From Nocardiopsis prasina DSM 43845 (GTDB taxonomy: Bacteria; Actinomycetota; Actinomycetes; Streptosporangiales; Streptosporangiaceae), in assembly GCF_000341265.1 (NCBI RefSeq), contig NZ_ANAE01000151.1:11277-59869 (forward strand): DNA of 48,593 nucleotides, read 5' to 3'. Shown in pieces: positions 39,225 through 46,131 of this stretch. The notes under the pieces are model-generated. The model worked only from the letters and a program-made list of their open reading frames with translations, had not been told where the DNA came from and ran no database searches. Each line of letters opens with the position of its first letter. Position 1 is the first letter of the stretch. The position numbers and the translations under genes were made by a program.

Positions 39225-40619
39225 TCAGACGGAGGGCGCCGGGGGTGTCTCCCGCACGACACGGCGGGACATCCGGAGGAACGAGAACCACTGCGCCACC
39301 ACCAGGAACGCCGTGGCGGCGGCGTAGGCCGACCACAGGTCGGCCAGTCCTCCCCGTTCCACGAGCGGCACCGAGGACAGCACGAGGACCCCGTACCCGA
39401 GAGCGAAGGCGTACATGGCGGGCCGGGTGTCCTTGAGCCCGAGCAACCCCGAGTTGGGTGCCGACTGGAGGGCGTCGAACGCGCCCACCAGGCACAGCAG
39501 CGGGACGAGCGCGACCACCCCCGCGCGCACGCCGGGGTCGTCGGTGAACAGCCCCACCACGGGGTCCGCCGCCCACCACAACAGCGCGCCGCTGACCAGC
39601 ACCACCGGGATCGACACCAGGTAGCTCGCCACCACGGTGCGCACCACCAGCGCCCGGTCCCGGACCAGGGCCGCGCGCACGGTGAACGGGACGGTGGCCT
39701 GCCCCACGCTGACGAAGGAGATGAAGGCCATCCCCACGAGCACCACGGCGACCTGGTGCATGGCGGCCTCCTCCGGGCCGATCCGGGCGACCACCACGGC
39801 CAGGACGCTCAACGACCCCGACTTGATCAACAGCGTGGAACCCGTGGGCAGCCCCACCTTCGCCATCCTGCCGATCCCCGCCCACCGGGGCGCCCCGAAC
39901 CCGATCCGGTGCCCGCGCAGGATCGTGCCGCGTCGGACCACCGCGAAGTTCAGGCCCACGGTGATCACGTTCATCGCGAGCATGGAGACCCCCGCGCCGA
40001 GCAGCCCCAGAGCCGGGAAGGGGCCGAGCCCGAGCACCAGGGTCGGGGTCGAAACCAGAGAGAAGGCCACGGCGGCCAGGGACAACGCCAGCACCGCCCT
40101 GGTGTGGCCCAACCCGACCAGCAGCACGGTGGTCGCGTTCTTGACCGCCGCCAGCACCACGTACCCGGCCATGAACAGGGGGTAGAGCCCGAGGGCGGCC
40201 ACCGTGGGTTCGGCCACACCGATCCACCGCGCACCCGGGGGAACGGCGAGGATCATCAGCCCGCCCACGATCCCCAGGAGCAGACCGAGCCACAGTCCGT
40301 CACGCAGGACCGGTGCCAGCGCACGGGGTGACCCCTCGTTCTCCGTGAAGAAGGGCAGGGAGCCGCGCAGGGTGCCGTGCACGACCATGATCATCGGGTT
40401 GAACACGGCGATCACCAGCGCGTACGCGGCCAGCTGCACGGTGCCGGAGTTGCCCAGGACCGCCGCGGTGACCGCGCTCCCGATGAGGGTGGACAGCATG
40501 GACAGGAAGAGCGGCGCGGCCTGGCCCGCGATCCTCCAGGCGATCACTCCCGCGCGCTCGGGCAGGTCGGCGGTGGACGGGGGTTCGGACACGGGGGTCC
40601 GGTCGGTGCGTGTTGACAT
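39225..40619 (-). CDS. MATE-family multidrug efflux transporter
   Basis: 464 residues with about twelve membrane helices in two bundles of six, opening IAWRIAGQAAPLFLSMLSTLIGSAVTAAVLGN and with a related second half, as in NorM/DinF-like Na+ or H+ antiporters. The ATG at 40619 begins MSTRTDRTP; the frame continues upstream but without membrane or family features. GAGGAG lies 12 bases ahead. It converges on the flavin hydroxylase (3-base gap) and may export the same compounds. Function inferred from fold. Confidence 0.88.
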   Translation of the reverse strand: MSTRTDRTPVSEPPSTADLPERAGVIAWRIAGQAAPLFLSMLSTLIGSAVTAAVLGNSGTVQLAAYALVIAVFNPMIMVVHGTLRGSLPFFTENEGSPRALAPVLRDGLWLGLLLGIVGGLMILAVPPGARWIGVAEPTVAALGLYPLFMAGYVVLAAVKNATTVLLVGLGHTRAVLALSLAAVAFSLVSTPTLVLGLGPFPALGLLGAGVSMLAMNVITVGLNFAVVRRGTILRGHRIGFGAPRWAGIGRMAKVGLPTGSTLLIKSGSLSVLAVVVARIGPEEAAMHQVAVVLVGMAFISFVSVGQATVPFTVRAALVRDRALVVRTVVASYLVSIPVVLVSGALLWWAADPVVGLFTDDPGVRAGVVALVPLLCLVGAFDALQSAPNSGLLGLKDTRPAMYAFALGYGVLVLSSVPLVERGGLADLWSAYAAATAFLVVAQWFSFLRMSRRVVRETPPAPSV

Positions 40620-40716
40620 GCTCGGGGATGACTCCTCGGGGGGTTGGGCGTTTCCCGGAAGGACGGGGCCGTAGCATCTGGCTCGACAGGGTCTTCGACG
40701 AGAGAGGACGGTTCTC

Positions 40717-41163
40717 ATGGCCGAGAAGCGCGTGGTGTGGGCGAAGAAGCTGCCGGAGGTCTACAAGAAGCTCGACGAGATCGACGTGGTCATCGCCGAC
40801 CACCTGGACGTCAAGCTGCTCGAACTGATCAAACTCCGGGCCTCCGTCCTCAACGGCTGCGCCTTCTGCGTGGACCTTCATACCCAGAAGGCGCTCAAGG
40901 AGGGCGAGTCCCAGCAGCGACTCTTCCTGGTCTCCACCTGGTACGAGGCCGGTGAGCGGTTCACCGAGCGCGAGCGCGCCGCCCTCGCCCTCACCGACGA
41001 GATGACCGAGCTCGGCGGCACCGGGGTCTCCGACGAGGCCTACGAGTCGGCTGCCGAGTTCTTCGACGAGACCGAACTCGCGGCCCTGATGTCCGCCATC
41101 GCGATGATCAACCTCTACAACAGGCTCGCGGTCACCAGCCAGCTGCACCCCAAGGAGCGCTAG
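40717..41163 (+). CDS. AhpD-like carboxymuconolactone decarboxylase-family protein
   Basis: 148 residues, all-alpha. The peroxidatic motif NGCAFCVDLH has Cys48, Cys51 and His55, as in AhpD alkylhydroperoxidases, and not the decarboxylase active site. Such proteins reduce peroxides, often as part of an antioxidant response. AGAGGA lies upstream of ATG 40717. It is divergent from the MATE gene with a 97-base gap. Confidence 0.92.
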   Translation: MAEKRVVWAKKLPEVYKKLDEIDVVIADHLDVKLLELIKLRASVLNGCAFCVDLHTQKALKEGESQQRLFLVSTWYEAGERFTERERAALALTDEMTELGGTGVSDEAYESAAEFFDETELAALMSAIAMINLYNRLAVTSQLHPKER

Positions 41164-41349
41164 GACGCTCCGCCGTTCCCGCGCCGGGGGTAGGCCCCCG
41201 GTGCGGAATGGTCTGCGGGTGCCGGTGGGTGTCCCCGTCCGGTGTACCGGGGGCGGTGTCAGCCCCGGGCACGGGTGTGTGTTCGTGGAGCGGTGCGGCC
41301 ACTCCCGAGCCGCCCTGAGGCGTGCCCGGTGTGGCTCCCCGCCACGTGG

Positions 41350-41612
41350 TGTGGAGGCGGCGAGCAGCGTCGACAGCGCCTCGTGCAGGCCCGGTCGGGC
41401 GTCGTCCTGGAGAACCAGGTGTCGGGTGGCCCGGCCGGGCATGGCGGACCAGGCCGCGCGTGAGGTGCCCAGGGTGGACGGCGGCCCCTCGGGTGCGGGG
41501 TCCGTGACCACGGTGGGCGCGAGCCCGGCCAGGGCTCGCGCCAGCGCGCGGGCGCCCCGGCTCGGCGCCGGTGCGTCGTCACCGCGCGGGAGACGCGCAC
41601 GTCGCCGGTCAC
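41350..41612 (-). pseudogene. frameshifted, truncated tandem copy of the following glycosyltransferase-like gene
   Basis: The GTG at 41612 overlaps the upstream gene's TGA as GTGA, a classic coupled start. The first frame gives DVRVSRAVTTHRR, parallel to RIRVSASVMSHPRR near the N-terminus of the neighbour. After a frame change near 41570 the reading continues DPAPEGPPSTLGTSRAAW and then RHLVLQDDARPGLHEALSTLL. These match DPDPTGPPTALRSATVAF and HHLVLQDDVRLAEGFAGTVERYL of the neighbour. Similarity ends near 41350, far short of the roughly 370 residues of the intact gene. It appears to be a decayed tandem duplicate; a sequencing error could explain the frameshift but not the truncation. The bases from 41164 to 41349 hold nothing recognisable. 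Confidence 0.6.
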
Positions 41613-42727
41613 AGGGCCTCCTTGGGGGCGGGGCAGTGCTCCGCGCCGAACTCCAGGGCGTCCAGGGTCAGCGAGACCACCGCCGACCGGTGCTCCTCCA
41701 GGACGTCGACGTCGACCACGGTGCGTAGGGCCCCCGGTACCAGCGTGGCCAGCGCACCTTCCACCGCTCTTTCCCCGCGCCGGTTCCGTAGCCCGCCGAC
41801 CACCCCCGGCCAGCGGCCCTCCAGCACGGCGCCGTTGGCCACCGCCGTGTGCCAGACCGCCGACAGGTGCGGAGGGGGAACCGACCCGGCCACCGGGCCA
41901 GCTCCGGCACTGGCGGCGAGCGCGGCCGACATGCGTCCCCCGTCGGCTCCCCAGGCGGACAGGGCGCGGGCGAGCGGCACGTGGGACTCCGGTACGTCGT
42001 GGTCGAGGTCCACGAGCACGGCCTCCCCGGTGGTCCAGTTCAGGTGGGGGAGCGGGCGCGGCGGTTCCAGGACCGAGGTGTCGGGGTCCGTCACGGGCTC
42101 AGCCGCGAAGCACACCGAACGCCGCGCCCCGTGGCCGGAGTTGCCGACCAGGCTGGGCAGCTCCTCGTGTTCCACCGGGGTCGGCACCGCGACCAGCGCG
42201 CGGGTCCCGGTGCGCCGGACGAACCGCAGCACCTCCCGGTCGTCGGGCTCCTCCTCCCTGCCCTCGGCCGCCAGGAACCCGGCCAGGTCGGCGGAGAGCC
42301 CCGAGGGCAGCGCCAGGGCGACCGTGGGCACGTAGGGGTTGACCACCGGAACCGCTCCGGCTCCGGTGAACACCGCCCACCGGGCCAGGGTCGCGGTACG
42401 CGACCCCCACTCGACGAAGAACGAGACCGCGGCCTCCGGGTGGGCGTCCAGGTACCGTTCCACGGTTCCCGCGAAGCCCTCCGCGAGCCGCACGTCGTCC
42501 TGGAGGACCAGGTGGTGGGTGGTGTCGTACCGCTCGGCGGCGCCGAAGGCCACTGTGGCGCTGCGCAGGGCGGTGGGCGGGCCGGTCGGGTCGGGGTCCA
42601 GGGCCAGCCCGGTGAGGGGCAGGCCGGTGTGTTCGGCGACCCTCCTCGCGGACTCGGCTCGGCGGGGATGGGACATCACGGAGGCGGACACACGGATTCG
42701 CGGCAGACGCGGACGGGGGGTACGCAT
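41609..42727 (-). CDS. hypothetical protein, possible GT-A-fold glycosyltransferase
   Basis: 372 residues from the ATG at 42727. I do not recognise a named family with certainty. The N-terminal part (RIRVSASVMSHPRRAESARR, then HHLVLQDDVRLAEGF) recalls family-25-like and phage-like glycosyltransferases, where an acidic motif (EDD or QDD) binds the metal and nucleotide sugar. WTTGEAVLVDLDHDVPESH and a C-terminal WHTAVANGAVLEGRWPGVVGGLRNR are further conserved-looking blocks. The protein is cytosolic, without a signal peptide. The start is uncertain; ATG 42736 is three codons upstream. A degenerate partial copy follows directly downstream with an overlapping start. Confidence 0.55.
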   Translation of the reverse strand: MRTPRPRLPRIRVSASVMSHPRRAESARRVAEHTGLPLTGLALDPDPTGPPTALRSATVAFGAAERYDTTHHLVLQDDVRLAEGFAGTVERYLDAHPEAAVSFFVEWGSRTATLARWAVFTGAGAVPVVNPYVPTVALALPSGLSADLAGFLAAEGREEEPDDREVLRFVRRTGTRALVAVPTPVEHEELPSLVGNSGHGARRSVCFAAEPVTDPDTSVLEPPRPLPHLNWTTGEAVLVDLDHDVPESHVPLARALSAWGADGGRMSAALAASAGAGPVAGSVPPPHLSAVWHTAVANGAVLEGRWPGVVGGLRNRRGERAVEGALATLVPGALRTVVDVDVLEEHRSAVVSLTLDALEFGAEHCPAPKEAL

Positions 42728-43048
42728 GCCTTCCATCCTAGGTTCCGAAAGCCCGGGATCCCGGTTGTCCACAGGCCTCCCGGTCGGCGGGAGAGTCCTT
42801 CCGCACCCGCTCGCGTCTTGCGAACGGGCGCGGGTTCGGGGACCCTCCGGCCTTAACTCCTAATTCCCTACCTGTATAGTCAGGTTTGTTCCTCGGCTCC
42901 TCCGCGAAAGACGCCCCCACATGTGCCTCCACCGGGGCGGCCCGTCTGGGTGCCCGGATCGCGGACGCTGTGCGCGCCCCGGCCCGGTGACATGCGCGCG
43001 CCCCCGCCCCGAGCGTACGGTGCGGGGGCGGCGCAAGGGGGCGCAGGC
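42728..43048. other. intergenic region with palindrome, DnaA-box-like site and terminator
   Basis: About 320 bases, no gene seen. It contains TTGTCCACA at 42765-42773, the AT-rich stretch 42850-42890 with palindrome ACCTG-TATAGT-CAGGT (42870-42885), and a hairpin with arms CGCCCCCGC and GCGGGGGCG (42999-43030). The hairpin probably terminates the leftward membrane-protein gene. TTAACT (42853) and TATAGT (42875) are 16 bases apart and would form a rightward promoter, but no rightward gene follows. Confidence 0.5.
42999..43030 (-). terminator. terminator hairpin after the small membrane-protein gene
   Basis: Arms CGCCCCCGC (42999-43007) and GCGGGGGCG (43022-43030) pair perfectly around a 14-base loop. 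The hairpin lies 18 bases past the stop of the minus-strand gene that ends at 43049. Confidence 0.65.
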
Positions 43049-43555
43049 TCAGTTGGGCGACTGCTGGTGGCCGTGTTCCGGGGACGAGGTCGGCCGGGGC
43101 GCGGCGCGCGGCCGATCGTGGGCCGCCCGGTAGCCGGCCTGGTAGCTGGCCTCGCGGGAGCGCTCGGAGTCGTCGTCGCCGACCGCGATGGGCCACCCGG
43201 CGGTCAGACCGTAGATGACCAGGATGTCGAGGGCGATGACCACCACCGACCACAGCGGCATCGCGATCAGGAAGGCCAGTTGGGCGACGGCGTTCAGCGC
43301 GGACAGGACGATGGCGAGGACCCGAGCCCAGGCGCTGCCGGACAGGACCGCCAGACCGGCGGCGACCAGCACCACACCCCAGAGTCCGAGCAGGACGCCC
43401 CAGGCGCCGTACTCCAGGATGAGCATCTGGGTCTCCGTGGCGACGAAGAAGCCCGGGGTGAAGATCGCCGCGAGGCCCTGGATCACGTTGATGACTCCGG
43501 TGACGATGAGCAGCGTCGCGACGAAGTACTGCCAACCGTTGGCCTGTGTCCGCAT
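43049..43555 (-). CDS. four-TM membrane protein, DUF7144-like
   Basis: 168 residues with four membrane helices: WQYFVATLLIVTGVINVIQGLAAIF, LLGLWGVVLVAAGLAVL, ARVLAIVLSALNAVAQLAFLI and SVVVIALDILVIYGLTAGWPI. A hydrophilic cytosolic tail rich in Arg, Ser and Pro follows. This pattern is widespread in actinomycetes with no known role. GAGGAG precedes ATG 43555. Confidence 0.85.
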   Translation of the reverse strand: MRTQANGWQYFVATLLIVTGVINVIQGLAAIFTPGFFVATETQMLILEYGAWGVLLGLWGVVLVAAGLAVLSGSAWARVLAIVLSALNAVAQLAFLIAMPLWSVVVIALDILVIYGLTAGWPIAVGDDDSERSREASYQAGYRAAHDRPRAAPRPTSSPEHGHQQSPN

Positions 43556-43749
43556 GGGTGCTCCTCTGCCGGTCGCCCAGGAGTACTGACGGGGGCGACC
43601 TCTCTGGTGTCACGAGCAGGCGGATACCGACTCCGCCCCCTCATCATCGACGACGGTGCGTAAGTGGCACGGAACCTGTTCCCCCGGATCGGGCAAAGCC
43701 GGGCGGGGGCCTCGCCGGGACTCCGACACATCCGGGAAAGTTTCGTTTT

Positions 43750-43767
43750 TACGTAACAACGTAGAAT
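43750..43767 (+). promoter_or_regulatory. palindromic operator over the -10 of the helix-turn-helix gene
   Basis: TACGT-AACA-ACGTA (43750-43763) is a perfect five-base dyad that overlaps the -10 TAGAAT (43762-43767). It is AT-rich against its surroundings. This is a plausible autorepression site for the helix-turn-helix protein encoded directly downstream. Confidence 0.6.
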
Positions 43768-43783
43768 CATGTACCGTGGGCGC

Positions 43784-44320
43784 GTGGCAGAACCAACCGC
43801 GGAACCCGCCCCCCACGCCAGCACGGAGCAACGCCTCGCCGACCTGGAGGCCCGGGTCGCCGAGCTGGAGCGGCCGGACCCCGCGAAGGCCGGGCCCGCC
43901 GAGAACACCTACGCCGGACACTTCTTCGTCCTGGAGGCCCTCAAGGAGCGCGCCCCCGACGACGGCTCGGTCGTCTTCGCGGGCGTCGTCCCGGTCGAGG
44001 GCGCACCGGAGCCGGTCCAGTGGCAGTACGGCAGATCCGTCGAGGACATCGAGAACCTCGACTGGTCCGTGCTGGCCGGGAACCTGGACGCCCTCGGCCA
44101 CCCGGTCCGGCTCAGCATCCTGCACGCGGTCCACTCCGGAGTCTCCACCGTCGCCGAGCTGAAGGAACGCGCGGAGTTCGGCACCAGCGGCCAGATCTAC
44201 CACCACGTCAACCTGCTGGTCGCGGCGGGCTGGCTGGTCACCCGCAAACGCGGCCGTTACGTCATCCCGCCGGAGCGACTGGTCCCGCTGTTGGTGATCC
44301 TCACCGCCGCACGGGGCTGA
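43784..44320 (+). CDS. winged-helix (ArsR-like) transcriptional regulator
   Basis: About 178 residues: an N-terminal coiled-coil-like stretch (EQRLADLEARVAELERP), a middle region with no recognised domain, and a C-terminal winged helix LGHPVRLSILHAVHSGVSTVAELKERAEFGTSGQIYHHVNLLVAAGWLVTRKRGRYV, in which SGQIYHHVNLL would be the recognition helix. GTG 43784 is preferred to ATG 43769 because the -10 TAGAAT ends at 43767, so the ATG would lie outside the mRNA. It heads an operon with a beta-lactamase-fold protein and a small membrane protein, probably autoregulated through the palindrome upstream. Confidence 0.85.
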   Translation: MAEPTAEPAPHASTEQRLADLEARVAELERPDPAKAGPAENTYAGHFFVLEALKERAPDDGSVVFAGVVPVEGAPEPVQWQYGRSVEDIENLDWSVLAGNLDALGHPVRLSILHAVHSGVSTVAELKERAEFGTSGQIYHHVNLLVAAGWLVTRKRGRYVIPPERLVPLLVILTAARG

Positions 44321-44349
44321 GCAACGAAACGAGGAACGAGGGGGCACGC

Positions 44350-45420
44350 ATGCGGAGAGACACGCGGACCGGGGTGACGGCGGTGGTCGTGGCCGTCGCC
44401 GTCCTGGCCGCCGGGTTCGTCGTGCGGCCCGCGCCCCCGGACCTGTCGGCGGAGGTCACCGGCGACACCGGTCTGGCCGAACGCGCCCTCCCCCTACTGG
44501 AGGACGGCCCCCGCGCGACGGCGGCCGTCGTGGAGGTCGACGGCGACAGCGTCCGGGAGGCCTACTTCGGCGCGGACGAGACGACCCTCTACGAGATCGG
44601 TTCCGTCTCCAAGTCCCTGACCGGGCTCCTGCTGGCCGAGGCGATCGAGCGCGGCGAGGTGGAGGAGGACACCGAACTCGGTGCCCTGCTCGACCTGAAG
44701 GGCGCCCCCGCCTCGACGGTCACGCTCGCCGAGCTCTCCTCCCACCGGTCCGGGCTCCCCAGGAACCCGCCGGGCGCGGCGAACTCGGTCACCATGCTCC
44801 TGGACAACCTGCGCAACCGCGACCCCTACACCGGCGACCTCGACACCCTGCTCGACAGTGCCGCCGGGGCCGACCTCACGGACCGGGGTGAGTTCGCCTA
44901 CTCCAACCTCGGCGCCGCCCTGCTGGGCCAGGCCCTGGCGGCGTCCGCCGGAACCGACTACGAGACGCTCCTCCGCCAGCGCGTGCTCGTCCCGCTCGGG
45001 ATGGAGAGCACGGTCGTCCCAGCCGCTCCCGACGACGTACCCGCTGAGGCGGCCGTGGGGTACGGCACCAACGGTCGCCCCTTCTCTCCCTCGGCCAACG
45101 CCGCCTGGGCGCCCATGGGCGGGGTGTACTCCACCGGCGGCGACATGGGACTCCTCGTCCGCGCCCTGCTGGAGGGGGAGGTACCCGGCGTGGAGGCCCT
45201 GGAGCCGCGCTGGGACGACGGGCGGGGGAGCGGGATCGGCCTGGGCTGGTTCGTCACCGACCACGACGGCACCGAGGTGACCTGGCACAACGGCATGACC
45301 GGTGGATTCGCGGCCATGGTCGCCCTGGACCGCGAGGGCGGGCGCGCGGTCCTCGTGCTGGCGGACAGCGCCGTCGCCGTGGACTCCGTCGCCCTCGACC
45401 TGCTGCTGGAGAAGGCGTGA
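44350..45420 (+). CDS. serine hydrolase of the beta-lactamase/class C (AmpC-like) family
   Basis: 356 residues. The N-terminal VTAVVVAVAVLAAGFVV (9-25) is a signal anchor or signal peptide, so the enzyme acts outside the membrane. The three active-site motifs are SVSK (Ser85, Lys88), YSN in FAYSNLG, and HNG in WHNGMTGG in place of KTG. Members include esterases, D-aminopeptidases and peptidoglycan enzymes as well as beta-lactamases. ATG 44350 has GAGGGGG upstream. It follows the regulator by 29 bases and overlaps the next start as GTGA. Confidence 0.92.
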   Translation: MRRDTRTGVTAVVVAVAVLAAGFVVRPAPPDLSAEVTGDTGLAERALPLLEDGPRATAAVVEVDGDSVREAYFGADETTLYEIGSVSKSLTGLLLAEAIERGEVEEDTELGALLDLKGAPASTVTLAELSSHRSGLPRNPPGAANSVTMLLDNLRNRDPYTGDLDTLLDSAAGADLTDRGEFAYSNLGAALLGQALAASAGTDYETLLRQRVLVPLGMESTVVPAAPDDVPAEAAVGYGTNGRPFSPSANAAWAPMGGVYSTGGDMGLLVRALLEGEVPGVEALEPRWDDGRGSGIGLGWFVTDHDGTEVTWHNGMTGGFAAMVALDREGGRAVLVLADSAVAVDSVALDLLLEKA

Positions 45421-45794
45421 ACGACACCCTGGTCAACCTCACCGTGTGGGCGGTGCTGACGGTCTGCGCCACCACCCTGACCTGGGAGATGGTGCGGTCC
45501 GCGCGAAGCCGGGAGGGCGACCACGCCTTCCCTGACCGCTGGACCGTGGTCCGGAGGTCCGCGTTCGTGGTCCTGGCCACGGCGTACACCCTGCTCGCCG
45601 TGGGATGGCTGTACGTTCCGGCGGCCCTGTGGTGGGTCAACGCCGTCCTGACCGCGACGGCCCTGGGCGCGGGAGCCGTCCGCTGGCGGGTCCTGCCCTG
45701 GAGGTCGGAGGGCGGCGGAGGCCGCGGGCGCTGGATCGGGGCCCTGCTCGTCGTGGGCCTGACCGTCGCCCTGGTCCTCTTCCTGACCCTCTGA
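45417..45794 (+). CDS. small membrane protein, function unknown
   Basis: 125 residues with about four hydrophobic segments (VNLTVWAVLTVCATTL, RRSAFVVLATAYTLLAVGWLYV, ALWWVNAVLTATALGAG, WIGALLVVGLTVALVLFLTL). No family is recognised. Its GTG overlaps the stop of the serine hydrolase gene as GTGA, so it is co-translated and may partner that enzyme. Confidence 0.75.
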   Translation: MNDTLVNLTVWAVLTVCATTLTWEMVRSARSREGDHAFPDRWTVVRRSAFVVLATAYTLLAVGWLYVPAALWWVNAVLTATALGAGAVRWRVLPWRSEGGGGRGRWIGALLVVGLTVALVLFLTL

Positions 45795-46131
45795 GGGGCC
45801 AGAACCCTTCTTCGGCGGTCGCCCTCCTCGGTTTCCGAGACGAGGAATCGATAAAAGCCGTGAAAGCCCCCTTTTCGGAAAACACCGGCAATGCCGAAAT
45901 GTCCATCAAAGTGACATTGTCCGGCGGGCGCGCCGCCGGTCTTCTCCCTGCCAGGGGGCCCGCTTGTGGAAAACTCCCCGCACTCCCAGGGGGGTGGTCT
46001 AACGTGAAATCCATCCGCCCCCGAGCCCACGCTTCGGGTCTTTCGGGGTGTAATCCAGACCGCACGTGACACGGGCGGGTGCAACGGCAACGAATCCGCC
46101 ATCCGCACGGAAAGCCGCGAGGAACCCCTAC
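45795..46131. other. intergenic region with hairpin upstream of the conservon
   Basis: About 340 bases, no gene seen. The first part is AT-rich (45840-45920). A hairpin CCGGCGG/CCGCCGG (45921-45939) around five bases may end the preceding operon. The conservon promoter should lie after it, but no boxes are convincing. Confidence 0.45.
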
